Positions 34,591-47,079 of a DNA stretch of 64,000 nt are shown piece by piece. Each line of letters opens with the position of its first letter. The stretch's first letter is position 1. The DNA comes from Prostheceraeus crozeri. Taxonomy: Eukaryota > Platyhelminthes > Polycladida > Euryleptidae. The translations under genes were made by a program, and so were the position numbers. The DNA is taken from NCBI GenBank assembly GCA_907163375.1, contig CAJQUW010006316.1, positions 496,001 through 560,000 on the forward strand. Direction: 5' to 3'. The notes below the pieces were generated by a model. It searched no databases and was not told where the DNA came from. It saw only the letters and a list, made by a program, of their open reading frames with translations.

Positions 34591-36959
34591 CCGTATTTCT
34601 TCGAATAAACGCCGCGGCGTTTATTCGAAACAACCCTGATTTTGCTGCGGCGTTTATTCGAGGGCGGCGTCTATTCGAAACATGCTAAAAATCTATCAAA
34701 CCTTTTTATTTTTTTATTTTTAAGAACATTTAATAACCGGAGTATATTGTGATTATGCAATGATACATAATCCAGGAAGATGTGCGTCGTCTTCGAAAGC
34801 ACAAAATTGTCTAAATATGCACGAAAATTTATTGCGCGTAGAATTCTGATAATACGGTATATTATCCGTGTGCCTGGATTCATAGAAATGGATCTCAGGT
34901 CGCACGGTAACCTACGCGCGCGATGCTAACAATCCATCTCTATGCCTAGATTACTCGAGATCTTGAGACTCTTCATTTTGTAGTTTCCTATTGGTATTTC
35001 GTACATTCAACTAGAGACAGATGCGGTATACAATTAAAGAATTTGTTCTCGACATTTTTGAAAGGAGTGGCTTTTCTTGGAAACCATCTAACTGCGTAGG
35101 ATGACATAGCACAAAGTTCTGATTGGTTAAATTTCTAGCTAACTGCGTTTCAGGATAGTACACAGGTGATTTAGAGAAAAAGTTAGTATTACGTTCTACG
35201 TGAGATCTTCTTCTCGTCTCTTATCATATCAGTCTTAGTCATGCCAAAAAGGTCATATTCGATTGCTTTCAAGAAAAAAGCGGTTGAAAGAAGTCTGCAA
35301 ATTGGTACGCGGCCTGCAGCTCGGGAGTTCCGTGTGGATGAACGGCGTATAAGAGAATGGAAGACACAAAACGTAAAATTTGATGAGATTTCTGCAACGA
35401 CAAGTTCTAATCGCCGGCGAGTACATGCTGGTGGCAGGAAACCGCTCCTACCAGAAATTGAACAACTGCTGTCTACTTGGATTATTACCGAACGAGAAAA
35501 GTTATCATCGTGTGACCCGAAAGAAAATTGCTAGAAAGGCGTCAGAGTTGGCTAACAATCCTGAATTCAAGGCCTCGAGAGGATGGGTAGACAAGTTTCT
35601 CAAACGAATGATTTTACCGTGCGCGTCAAAACTACTTAAGGACAAAGGCTTCCTAAAGAACTGTGTACCAAAGTTTCTAGCTTCGTTGAATTTTGTTTGA
35701 AAATGCGAACGAGATACAATTTCGAGCTTTCTAACATCGGAAATATGGATGAAACAGCAGTTTGGGTTGACATGACAGGCAATCGTACTGTTGATTCCAA
35801 AGGCGTCAAAACAGTACCCGTGTTAACAACAGGTCATGAGAAGACCCGAGTAACGGTGTGTTTGGCTGCAATGGCAGACGGAAGAAAATTACCACCGATG
35901 GTACTATTTAAAGGTAAGGCCACTAAGACCAACTTATAAATTTAAATCAAGTTTGTATCTCCTCTCCCATTCATTTTTTCGGGAAAGCGACTTCCCCAGG
36001 AGCTGAAACACGTCAGTGGCGTTGTTGTATCAATGAGCGAAAATGGTTGAATGGATTTGGAATCGACAATAGAGTGGATCAGAAAGTGTTGGGGGACGTT
36101 CGCTTTCTCCCGAAGGATGCTGGTGTGGGATTCCTTCCGAGGACACTTGACTGATGTCAAGAAAACGCTGAAGACAACGAACACTGCGAACTGCGTCATC
36201 CCAGGAGGTTGCACGATACTTTTTCAACCTGCCGATGTCAGCTGGAATAAGCCATTCAAGGCCTTATACACCGAATTGTATGAAGCTTGGTTGGCGGACC
36301 CAACACGTGGTTCAGACGTCACAGCCGCCGGAAACCCACGGGCCCCGAGTCGCATTAAGATGATTGAATGGATCAAGGAGGCATGGGCCCAGATTCCACT
36401 GGATGTAATTACGACGTCCTTCAATGCTTGTGGCATAACGAGCAATGACCGGACGTAATTCACTGTACGAAGTCAGGAGGTGTTGCGGAGGCATCCCGCG
36501 AATATATCCAGAATTTGGATGCCAACGATTGTGGACTTGGATTTGACTTGTCAATTTTATCAGCGACGACGATTCATCACGTGAATCTGGCTCCTCTAGT
36601 GAATCCGAATCGTCCATCGACATTGGCTTTCATAAATAACTTTCGTTTTTTTAAGGTACACATAAGTAATTCAAGGGTAATTGAAGTTTGTTACGAATAA
36701 AGGAAATTTTTGTTAATAATGTGAATATTGAAAAAAACCGTACAAGCTGGGTTAATCTAGACCTCAATGTTCTTGCAGAACGATAGACCCTAAATTTATA
36801 CTTACGCGTGTCTAGCATTGAGTACGATGATGAGGCTTCAAGTAAAAGACAAAAGCATAAATTAGGTGCGGCGTCTATTCGAGGGCGGCGTTTATTCGAA
36901 ACAACCCTGATTTTGCTGCGGCGTTTATTCGAGGGCGGCGTTTATTCGAAGAAATACGG
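34591..36959 (+). mobile_element. Pogo/Tigger DNA transposon, copy 2, nested
   Basis: A perfect 25-bp terminal inverted repeat, CCGTATTTCTTCGAATAAAC plus GCCGC, is at 34591-34615 and inverted at 36935-36959. TA precedes the left end; the right side reads CC, so the TA duplication is not intact. A 58-bp block (34622-34679) recurs in the same orientation with one mismatch at 36893-36950. The element lies inside the 9.35-kb element and is therefore the younger insertion. Confidence 0.88.
35241..36458 (+). pseudogene. Pogo/Tigger transposase, frameshifted
   Basis: Coding pieces in order: a Psq/CENP-B helix-turn-helix (YSIAFKKKAVERSLQIGTRP, DERRIREWK) from the ATG at 35241; a second DNA-binding half (RKASELANNPEFKASRGWVDKFLKR) in another frame near 35520-35640; the first DDD block (IGNMDETAVWVDMTGN, VLTTGHEKTRVTV) at 35730-35930; and the second and third aspartates at 36051-36458 (LVWDSFRGHLTD, FQPADVSWNKPFKALY), then PRAPSRIKMIEWI. 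At least two frame changes and a gap near 35940-36050 break it. The family joins to TA sites by cut and paste. It probably cannot act alone. Confidence 0.85.
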
Positions 36960-38565
36960 CCTGTTCAATATTCATGTCATCTAAACAATCAATTTTGAAG
37001 TATTATGAAGGTTTCTTAAAGTAATTTCATAGTGAAAATGTTCATAAGTTTGTAAGGAGGAAATGATGCATTTTCAAAAGCTTCTGATATCAATTTTTAG
37101 GAACTAAAGGATTTGCTCACAAATGAGACTGATTAGGCGAAAATTTGCACCCAGTAGAGATAATTGCTTTCATCGGCAATAGCAGCTTGACTTATGAAAA
37201 AAACGATTGATTATACAGACGCTGATATGCTTCTGAGAATTATAAACTGTTCTGTAAAACATCTTCTTTTAGTATTATACGAAGACCTCTTGGCTCTGTG
37301 GAAAAGAAATTTAAAGCACAAAAAATTGTTCTTCTTGAAATACTATGCAAAAAGCACGTATCGTGTTAAGTGGGACAGTAAGTCAACTGTGTTAATGCTG
37401 CTAGAATTTAATCTGTGAAACAGTTTTGTTTTGTACAATAATATATTGGAATCTTTTTACATATCGAAGGCAAATTTCGATTAATGATTAAGCGAGAAGT
37501 TTAATGCTTTCGGTGATACTATGCAGATCGACTTTTCCGTTTTGGGAATCATAGAACTATCAAATATAGATTCTGTACAAAAAGAGCTACGTTGAGAAAG
37601 TAGATTCGATTCACCGCGATTAAATGCAATGCAATGAGTACTATATATGCCTTGCGTACATGAGATTTCAAAATGGTAAGCCAAGCGCTATTCACTAACT
37701 TCGAAGAGTGAGGTTTAGAAAATCCACCGCTTCTAAACTATGGGCCATATGTCAAAAACATAATGCGATACACGGTAAAATGAAAAGGCATATACCGTAA
37801 AAATGGTTTCAGATGCAGGTTAAAGTTAGAGGCGATATCTGACTAGGCCTATATGAATCTTTAAGTTAATCAAGACCGGAGATAGAATGCACGGACGTAC
37901 GACTTCTAGCATAACTCTCGGATACTCCATTATATACATAAACTTTCGACCAGAGAAGATGCAGGCACGCCGAATATTTCAAATTTTGTTTTAGTTTACA
38001 ATTTTGTGCTTTCGATCGAAGAACTTCAGCTAGCCTTTTATTTTCTCAAGCGATAGCAATTAGCGCTAGAAAATCTCGATTGGTTAGATGAACTCAACCG
38101 GATCATGTCCACAGACAGCATTTACGTGTTTATGACGCTCAACTACTCAGATTATAAAGATTTCGTAATGGTAACACACTCCATCTTACTCAACATTTCA
38201 TATGCACTAAACCAATTTTGCATTGACATCATTGCCTTTAAGCCATGGAAAAATGCGTAAAATGATTTAGATCAATTATTCGAGTTGATTATCCATTAAG
38301 CTGAATCGGTTGTCACTATGAGAAGAAACATCGTTAATATTGCTTCTGGATCATTCTTAAGTTCACAAGTATAATTGTCAAAAATTATAGGACTAACATT
38401 AAATGGGGGTTTAAAAAATGCCAAAATTGATGGGTATGACATAAGTGAAAAGACAGACTCTTGTTAATGTGATGACGATTGTTTCGCTGAACATTTTCGA
38501 ATACATGACTAAGAATGACCATCAGCCGTAAAATTGAGGATAATTCATGTAATAAGCAAATTGAA
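36960..38565. other. Interior of the 9.35-kb element, nothing recognised
   Basis: AT-rich; the longest open frame, 74 codons at 37194, has no known motif. Confidence 0.4.
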
Positions 38566-39235
38566 GCTATGCTTGAAATTAGCAGAGGAGACGATTAAAT
38601 TTCTTGAAGTCCGTGAAATTAAGTCAGGATGGTCTCCGTTGCAGGGCAGGCAGGACGATGGGGACTGAATTGCGCATCCTTTGGGATCATTAACATTAGT
38701 TTGTGGTGTTGTTTGCGCTAATTGAGAGAATATCTCGGGCGCTATGGCTATGCTTGAAATTAACAGAGATGTTGAAATTTCGTGAAATCCGTGAAATTAG
38801 GTCAACTTTGAGAGCCTGCTGTGTCCGTTGCAGGGCACGGAGGACGATGGGGACTGAAATGCGCATCCTTTGGGATCATCAACATTAGTTTGTGGTGTTG
38901 TTTGCGTTAATTGAGTGAATATCTTGGGCGCTATGGCTATGCTTGAAATTAACAGAGGAGATGGTGACATTTCGTGGAAATCCGTGAAATTAGGTCAACT
39001 TATGAGAGCCTACTGTGTCCGTTGTCAGGGGCAAGGCAGGACGATGGGGACTGAAAATGCGCATCCTTTGGGTCATCATTAGTTTGTGGTGGCCCACCCA
39101 TTGTTTGCGTTAATTGAGAGAATATCCTTGGGACGCTATGGGTATGCTTTGAGAATTGATTGGCTGGGTGGGCGATTTGTTGTTGAAATAGTGTTAATGA
39201 TGAGCTATAATGTTTTGCTCTGCTGAGCACGTGTT
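38566..39235 (-). repeat. Subterminal repeats, right arm (3 units)
   Basis: Reverse-complement partners of the left-arm units. GCGCTATGG-type landmarks fall near 38740, 38929 and 39133, so the spacing is about 189 and then about 204 bp. One more unit is present than in the left arm. Confidence 0.75.
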
Positions 39236-39405
39236 TGGTGCAGTGCTGGTCTATAGCTGGTATTGCGCTATTGCCTGAGTTGTGATTATATCGTGTGTGA
39301 AGTTTGGTTTGATAACCTTGTGTATTTCCGAAGTTATGGCTATGCTTTTACTTTATCAATTTTTCATTCTGACTTTGCTTGTTGTTTGTAACCAGCCTAT
39401 TTTAG

Positions 39406-40965
39406 AGATGAGAAGCTTTGGTTTGTCAATCATTAATTTGTTGTTAGGATAGCTCAAAACGAACATGTCTACACTGCATCAGATTAAAAAGTAATACAGA
39501 CAAGTAGCATTTAAAAAAACCCTTTCTATGCGAACGGGATTTGATAGTGAAGAAAATATGCAATTTTTGTGAATTGGCAAGTTGCTGGGTTTTTCGGTGA
39601 ATTGTAAATCTCCAAAAAAATGGCGTAAGACAAAACAATGAAGAAGGAAGACACAGCAACGAGTCAAGACGCATTCTGAAATCTCTTTCTGTAAATTGAG
39701 TGATTTTCACTCTCTTGTATTTGAGAAATATAAAAATATTTTGCACCCGCCATTTCCAGGTAATATCAATAGAAAATTGAGCCGTCATAATAGTCACTAT
39801 ATAAATATTCGGCTCGTTAAATTATTCAATTTTTTATCAACATATCCAGCAGTCCTTCGGTTAATGGATGGAATCCACTATTGAGAAGACACGTCCTAAA
39901 TTCTGTTCCTCCAATGCATCAAATGCATTCCTAGCAAAAAAAGTACACCAAGTATAGAACTCGCGGTTGTTTGAAAATGCATTTCGCACAATATAGTATC
40001 CTTATTAATTCCAACGTATACAAAGAAGCATTACAGTGAGCGAGCTCGTAGAATCTGGTGGTGCATGCTGTGTCCAAAGTCTTTGACTTTGTAGATGAAT
40101 CTTTTCTCACTGAATATTTTCGAAAGCAAGAGGGAAAAATTATCAACTCAATGATCTTCAAATACGTTTGATGCTTGTTATGGCTGAACTGTGAGATGCA
40201 TGGTGAGATGACATGCACGTGAATGCAACAGACAATTGTTTCAGGCTTGATCAACAACTCGATTTCATCAGTGCATTTTCTTGTTATAAGGGAACATCTG
40301 CCTATCAAAAGTCAGAAATCGAATTGATTATCAGCATGAAATTAACCTCATTGAGACTATGCCTCTCATCATGGCGTACATCAATTATTTAGAGATATCC
40401 TCATGTTTGCTCACTATGTTTTGATGTGTTTGTTCCAAAGAGTCTATTGTACTAATGATTGTGTTCTTTTGTCCTCTAATTTAGCTAGTTGCTTGCATGC
40501 ACGGCAACTTTTCAGTGCAAGGTTTTCAGTGCAAATTTTCAGAGACATTCGAGGACTGACCTTCACCCGGGGTAAATGATCGATTGAGTTAAAGCAGTCG
40601 CGTTTAATTTCCAAACAATATCTTTGAATGGCAATTTTTTTGATGAAACACTCAGAGGAGTGCAGATTTCAGCTAAACATAATTTCCAGTTAAGGCTTAT
40701 AGACACAATAATTACTGGAAATATATGGCGTATATCACACTCACCCGATTTCTGTCAATTTTCACTAAATGAACTGATGATCCTTCACTCGCAGATTCAG
40801 TGAGATTACTCCCCTCTAAGATCAGCAGGGAACCATACAAATTTAGCATTAGGACTTGTGTTTTGCAGCATAATTTTAAATTTAGTGACTTCTGAGCGAC
40901 TGCTCTCTCCAGTTGAAAATTTTCGAAATACTTTCGCCTATTGTAGTCACGTAAAATTTTTCACA
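39406..40965. other. Region upstream of the NDUFA4-like gene
   Basis: No repeat or coding motif is recognised. It should hold the promoter and 5' untranslated region. A TTTTGCAG at 40861-40868 could be a 3' splice site of a 5' untranslated exon. No TATA box stands out. Confidence 0.4.
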
Positions 40966-41094
40966 ATGGTGCTCCTCAGCAAAATAATGAGGCGCGGAAT
41001 GATGGAAGATGAGTACCGTAAGATCAAATACAGTCAGGGAGGTACTCTGTGGCAGCAGCTCATTCCTAAAGGATTGTTTAAGAAACATCCTCAA
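40966..41094 (+). CDS. NDUFA4: NDUFA4-like protein, exon 1
   Basis: The ATG at 40966 sits in a good context (CACAATGG), and exactly 43 codons follow to a consensus GTAAGT donor at 41095. The exon ends GLFKKHPQ, and its phase-0 junction with 51446 recreates the KKHPxLxxL start that precedes the membrane helix in NDUFA4 (human IIGQAKKHPSLIPLF). The N-terminal part (MVLLSKIMRRGMMEDEYRKI and on) is about 30 residues longer than human NDUFA4 and not recognisable elsewhere. An upstream in-frame ATG at 40858 would add 36 residues, but I prefer 40966 for its context. NDUFA4 is a small mitochondrial inner-membrane subunit now assigned to cytochrome c oxidase. Confidence 0.8.
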
Positions 41095-43739
41095 GTAAGT
41101 ATTTCATAAGATACTTCACAATCGTGTAAACTGTTCTTACCTTTTATCTTTGATTTTAATTAATTTACCGACTAGGCGGACTCGCCACACAAAGGTCTTT
41201 GCTGTCAAAAAGTGTCGTCTCAAATTACGTAATTCGGATTTCATGCCTCGTACAGTCGGTTTTGTTAATAGCTTACCTGACGTTGATTTTTTCGACAGAT
41301 CACTCAGGAAATGTTCCATTTCACGTGGATTTTTCGATATTGAATAATTTGTATAGTTTTCTTTTAATGCATTTATTCTGTATTCTGTAAAAACATTCCT
41401 GTATTATTCGACTGTTGACTGTAATTGGCATCTTTTGCTGTAGTCAGCTTGAAAATATATTCATATTCATATTTTTATTCTAAACTGTGAAAGTCTCCCT
41501 TACTGTCACGGAAACGCCGGAAGCCGAGTCAGTTTATTTAATAGCCCTAGTTTGGCATAAAACTTACAACAATCTGCTCTTCGATTACAATCTTGGTTAG
41601 ATTTCTTTTGAAGCTTTTGTCGAAGTATTCATGATTCAGGGCCAATAGATTGCCCCATGGTAGGCAATGCACATGCCCCTGGGAAATTGTGTAATAGCAA
41701 GCCAAAAGTGCGCTGGTCTTGTTCTTTCTTGTCAGACACCGAATATTAACGTAATCAATTTTAAGGAACAGGGGGCTTCAATGAGTCTGCCTGTGAATTT
41801 GACGGTCCGCTGACTGAATGGTCATTATAATAATTATTCAGTCCAGGACTCCCAGCTGATTTTTTGTGATCGGTCTCTAAAGCTCTCTGGTAGCAAAAAT
41901 GTTGCAGGTCACTACTTACAGTGACCTGCTTTGTTTAAGCTATTATCTATGTGTTTGCAAAGTGCTGCTGTAAAAATATTCAATATTCGGGGGAAAGGTT
42001 GCCTGCGAGCCATTCATAAGTTTTGATTGCTTTTCAACAGAAATGTCTTGAACCATGATGTCAGATTTTCACGAGTTGTTATGATGTTGAATTAGAGGCT
42101 CTTGAAGCAGTCATTCAATAGCGATTTGCTTTACAGGGTCAGTTGGTCCTTAAAGTCAGCAGTTCGATAGCCATTTCATTAATGTTCAGGGCCCCTCTGA
42201 GATTATGTAGCATGTTTTAGTTCGTAGCTTCGTGAATGATCGTTTGAAATGTGTTCCGATTTTTTTGTGCTCAACACCGAAGGCCAAAAGTATATTCAAG
42301 CAATCTTGCGCAACTACATGATCAAGGTTCATGTACTCCTACAGCCCTATCAGATTTCTTGACATATGAATAGTATTAGAAAATTAAGATCAGTTTCCTG
42401 CAATTTTCAAATTTATTCTGTTTTCTTAAAATGTCTCCCAACCATTGAGTTGAAGTGGATCTACAATTTGTTGTACATTTTAAGCTACTTCAAGTTCAAC
42501 TTGATCTCTGGGTTTCAAGGGACCGATTTAGATGTTTATTCCACTCTTCCAATGCTTTTGAAATAAGCTTTCGTACAATCAGGAAATAAATGAAATATTC
42601 TTAAGGCGATTCCAATGTTGCATTTTGTTTTCTAAGCTTAAAGATGTCAAGAAATCGGGGAAGAAAAAAATCATGAAACTTTTGAAAGCTTTTCATCTGC
42701 CTGGTATTGCTGTGATGAATTAAGTGAAACTCAAAACAAAATGTTCGGAAGATACATTGTCCTCCTTATTTACAAAGTCAGTGTTCAGTTCTAATTCAAT
42801 TACACTTGTTGAGTCTTCGCAGCTAGTCGCGACCCATAGCATGAACGTGGAACGAGGATTATCTGTGATGAAGATGTCTGAAAGCTAAAATCTAAAGTCA
42901 ATGTTAAATGAGTTTATTTCAGTGTGTTTTGTCCGAGATCGTTTCGATAGTCAAATTTTGAATCTTACGGTCAAAACCAAGCATTACTGGACAAAATAGA
43001 AATTGTTGGCACTGAGAACAAGCGCGTGGCTCAAACGTTAACTTCTTCCAATCGGAACCAAAAGTTCCAGATCAAAATGGTCTTTTTGCAATTTGGTTCT
43101 AAAAGTAAGTTTAGATAAAACTGTCAACGGGAGTGCCACAAACTGGAATATGAGTAACAGAAACGATTTCAGCAACATAAAAAACCTAGGTTATATTTAA
43201 AATCTGAGCCAGAAAATCAACAGTTCCTGGCCTATTATCAAAAATAAGCATTTTTGTTGTAGCCTTCTCATGGTTTTCCTTGTTAAATACCGGAAGGGAA
43301 TCTATGTGTTTATTTGCTATAATTATTGAAGATGAGAGTCACAGGAGTAAATAAATAATATACATAAATAGAACATTACATATCACTGTACAGTTGCTCA
43401 TATTAGATAAATTCTCGATTCTCAATGATCATTTCAATTGCATGTATCTTTGAGGGCACTATTTTAACGGAAAAAGTTGGTAGCTCTGATTCAGTCCGTG
43501 ATTGAAAGTGTTGTCCATGAATGACAGGTGTCTTTTTACTTAAGGATCCGTGCATTTCAGGCTGCATTGAATCATGATATTGTAATTAAATAACAGTACA
43601 ATTACACCGATACATAATAATATTAATTATAATCGTGTAGTATCAATCATTATTTTTCTTAATTTCATAATCATTCAATGCGAAAGTAAAACTGATTCAA
43701 TACTCTCCCGATATGTATAATGCCAAATAAAATGAATAA
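41095..43739. other. NDUFA4-like intron, first part, nothing recognised
   Basis: Donor GTAAGT at 41095. A perfect 10-bp hairpin, GCAGGTCACT/AGTGACCTGC, at 41909-41934 is the only structure noted. No mobile element is recognised by eye. Confidence 0.4.
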
Positions 43740-44132
43740 AGAATAAAAAACATCGCCAGACGTTTCGGGTCCAGAACCTTTGTCAACGGCAGAACACTTA
43801 ATAATGAACGACTTCTGAACTTCTACACCTGTAGCAGAACAGCTCCTGTTGTTTCGTGACGTCTGTTCATGCTTGGCTTGTGCAAATTGATAAGTCGCGA
43901 TTCCACCAAACTTGTTTCAAATGAATCATTCAGACATCTCAAAATATTCAACGCTAAAATCTTCTATGCTACTGACGTCACAAATTTTGGTGTGATCTGA
44001 CAAAGCACTTACACTATTTTCGTTTATTATACTATTGTACTGTTCATTATATCTTACATAAAAAGGACGAGAAGTTTTTCCTATGTACATGTATTTAGCA
44101 TTGCATTTATTACACGTGAATTGATAAACCAC
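43740..44132 (-). mobile_element. Penelope-like element fragment, GIY-YIG domain and 3' end
   Basis: Minus-strand 44132-43926 encodes VYQFTCNKCNAKYMYIGKTSRPF then VRYNEQYNSI and ALSDH, the GIY-YIG endonuclease core of Penelope-like retroelements (YIG and the following Arg are present). Downstream, at 43762-43790, is the typical 3' stretch TTGACAAAGGTTCTGGACCCGAAACG in split form: TTGACAA, GGTTCTGGACC, CGAAACG. The reverse transcriptase is missing, so it is a truncated, inactive piece. Confidence 0.75.
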
Positions 44133-44640
44133 ACAGATCTAAGCTACCAGAGAAATTTAACTGTGAAAAAGACTCGTGGTTTATCAGTTTTAAGATATAA
44201 CGTAAATTTTCATCAAATATATTGGGATTTTGAGATGAAGATACTCATGAATAAGTCTGTTCATTACATATCACATTTTCAAACATTGAAACACCCGCTA
44301 TAAACGTTTAAAAATAGAGTAGATATGTTGAAATGTCAGCGAAATTAATGGTAAATGCAAGTATATAGCCTACATATTCATAATAGGCACATGTGCCTGT
44401 CGTGCATCATGCAAGGAACTTCCTCAAGGAGCATAGCTCTCATTTTGTGAAAAAGATATAGATAATTAACTTCCGCATATTTCAACGAAATGTTGTGGAG
44501 TGATTCGAGAGATGTTGGACACATAATGCCAATTAGAAGTGTTCGGTATTGAAAGATTCATGACACATGAATCTTCCCAATACAGTGACGGCAAAATACC
44601 ACGATCACTTGATAATTTAATCACAGAATATCAAATATTG
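44133..44640. other. Intronic stretch, nothing recognised
   Basis: AT-rich, no motif found. Confidence 0.4.
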
Positions 44641-44649
44641 GTTCTAGAT

Positions 44650-45214
44650 TCAATGGCGCAGGTGTGTCATCATCCGGTATAGCAATTTGGCTTGCAGGTC
44701 TTCTCCCAGCAAATGAAACATCTGACGAAAAAGAGACATTGATGGGTATGATCGGTTGGCATTCAATTTCTCTGCAACTTTGCTTCGCCGTTTTTTAAAT
44801 TTCCCAAGCAATTGTTGTTTTCCCAAATACAAGGCAGGATCAACTGTCTTTTTGAATGGAAAGAGAGTTGTTTCCTATTGTACAAATGAGGTAATAGAGC
44901 GCATCGTAGATTTTTCAGTTTTTTTAGTGGAATGAATGTAACATGCCCGAGAATGTATCGACGGAGTAAATTAGACTCTTCCAATTATCACTCTCATAGT
45001 TTACGCATTTTCTTGTTTTATGGAAAGTTATAGAAGCATGCATTATTAATGCCATTATCACTCTATTCTTGCAATTAAGAGCGCAACAATGCGCCTTGGT
45101 GGTAGTCGAATGTCGACGGACACTTGAGTAAGTGAATTTTACTTCAGCTCGCAATCTCGAGGCACATTTCAACGCCTGGCTGTTAAATTCTGGTTGACAT
45201 AAAAAATGCTCCAC
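44650..45214 (-). pseudogene. Possible THAP-type zinc-finger / P-like transposase remnant
   Basis: Minus-strand frame contains KAHCCALNCKNR and, 20 residues on, ASITFHK, which recalls the start of a THAP domain (CxxxxC then FHxFP). A later LRRYILGHVTF segment resembles the sequence following some THAP domains. The zinc ligands cannot all be placed and no transposase core is seen. Low confidence. Confidence 0.25.
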
Positions 45215-45289
45215 TCAAATGTATGAACTTTGTTCTACTCACACTCATGAATTGTATTTTATATAAAACATTATATTTGAAAAAATGGG

Positions 45290-46380
45290 AGACATTAGTA
45301 CCGAGTATGTCCTCCCCGCACTGAAATGCAGCTTTGAAGTCTCATCGGCATCGAGTCGCAAAGATGATCAAGCCGTTCCTGATCCAGCAATGACTATTGA
45401 TCGATTAGTCTCTGAAAGAGCTGTCTGTGTTGATGGCGGATGATCATATGCATCTCTCACTTTTCGACCAAGTTCATCCCAAGCATGCTCGATCGGAGAC
45501 AGGTCGAGGGAGCGTGAAGGCCAATGGAGGATGCGAATTTCAGATCTCACTATCGCTGTTGTTACACAATGAACTCTCTGTGGTCAAGCGTTGTCATCCT
45601 GGAATATGAGATTGAGTTCATTTACCGTTGGGATGACGATTGGAGATATGATATTCGATAAATATCGCTCTCTGTTCAAGTTCCCATTCACAATGACTGC
45701 GACAGTTTGACCTCCGTACCAGATACCGGCCCAGATCATCACGCTACCACCACCATAGCGGTCGTGCTCAGATATGCAGCAGGGTGAATACCTCTCACCA
45801 ACTATTCGATGCACTCTAATGCGACCATCGTGAAAATCCAAATTGAAACGGGATTCATCCGTCCACATCACTTGACGCCATTCCTCTGTTCTGCACGACA
45901 GATGCTCCTCACACCATTCCACACGCTTTCGCTTATGTTCGAGACCTGCGGAGAAAACAATTGGCAGTGAAACAATGTCATTGTGTGAAATTCTTGCATT
46001 ACTTACTTAGAGGAATTCTTACAGCAGGTCGGTATGACGTCAGGCCCGCTTCTGCTAGACGGCGATATGCTGTTAGTATACTGCATGCAATTCCTGTTGC
46101 AGCTTTCCAGCTGATGGCCAGTCGAGGAACACTCTTAAAGCGATTGCGCTTTGCTTAGATAACCGACTTCTTCCTATCGGTAGCATTGTTTGTCAATCTC
46201 GGTCTCCCTGATCCTTTCCTTCTTTTGACATTTCCATCATTGTTCCATCGACTCCACCACCTGCTCACAGTGGAGTGTGACACACTCATCTTCCGTCCAA
46301 CAAACCTACAACTCTTTCCACATCGTGGCATTCCAACAGCCATTCCTTTTACAAACTCTGATTGCGACATTTTTGCTTCA
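45290..46380 (-). pseudogene. Tc1/Tc3-like transposase, decayed
   Basis: Minus-strand pieces in order: a paired-type helix-turn-helix (VGRKMSVSHSTVSRWWSRW, then GRPRLTN) at 46370-46158; the first aspartate block (VMWTDESRFNLDFHDGRIRV) and second-aspartate block (NELNLIFQDDNA) at 45922-45587; the third block (WPSRSLDLSPIEHAWDELGR) at 45530-45440; and the end RGGHTRY near 45310. The DDE order and the GGSVMIWAGI box identify a Tc1/mariner family member. A stop after QDDNA and frame changes break it. Terminal inverted repeats were not located. It lies in the NDUFA4-like intron, on the opposite strand. Confidence 0.85.
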
Positions 46381-47079
46381 AAATTTAGTCAGAAAGAATT
46401 GCTTGATAGTGATAAAAGGTCGAATTTGAAATGCATCAACTAAGCCAAAGATATCGACAATGGACAGCTGCTTTATATTAGCATGACAAATTTGATGCAT
46501 AGACATCCTGGTCAGTGCAGTATAAAATAAAAGTCGTCCACTTCCATTGAGATTTTCTATATCAAGTGGATCGTTTTTAATGTCATAGAGTATAGATTCT
46601 TGTTAAATAATGATAGCAGACAACAGAACAAACGATGATAACGATGCAAGAATTGAGTAGCGACATATGATCAGACGTATGCAGATTGCAAACTTGAGAC
46701 ATTTGGACGAGGTGAATATATGCAACATACAGGCATGATAACATAGCTCTTAACTCTACTCTTTTTTCTGATTTGCATCTGATGCATGCAAGTATGCGAC
46801 ATGTTATGCACAAACATGCAGACAGAAAATCATCCACATGATAGGAGGAGACATGCACAAACATCCCGGTGATGACAACTTATTAATGGTGGGACATGCA
46901 GAAAGCATGCAGAGATGACAATTATCAATAGAACAGCTCTACTTTCTCTCTTTCTTTCAAGTAAGCATAGAATCATAATTAGAATGATCCTACATTCTAA
47001 AAGAAATTGCGCCAATACTTATATAATAAGTATGAACTAAAACACATCACTATAAAGATCGAAGCGTAGTAAAAAATGC

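Larger units (their letters stand above)
30037..39405. mobile_element. 9.35-kb long-TIR element with exact 8-bp target duplication
   Basis: The left end GGCTGGTTACAAACAACAAG (30045) is mirrored at the right end (CTTGTTGTTTGTAACCAGCC, to 39397). TATTTTAG flanks both sides exactly (30037-30044 and 39398-39405). The inverted arms extend inward to about 30675 and 38566. They carry 189-bp subterminal repeats, two in the left arm and three in the right. The interior holds a LINE remnant, a repeat-bounded AT-rich block and a nested pogo/Tigger element. No transposase attributable to the element itself was recognised. An 8-bp duplication suits hAT, P, Merlin or Zisupton types, but the GGCTGG end does not decide among them. 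Confidence 0.85.

Noticed and set aside
35942-36623. Minus-strand frames of 65-103 codons opposite the pogo element
   Set aside because: They are antisense to recognised transposase segments.
30037-39405. Polinton/Maverick fossil
   Set aside because: The duplication is 8 bp rather than 6, the termini differ, and no integrase, polymerase or capsid-type sequence was recognised.
43764-43786. Calling a proven hammerhead ribozyme here
   Set aside because: The hairpin is only 3 bp and stems I and III cannot be drawn with confidence, so it is kept as a motif only.
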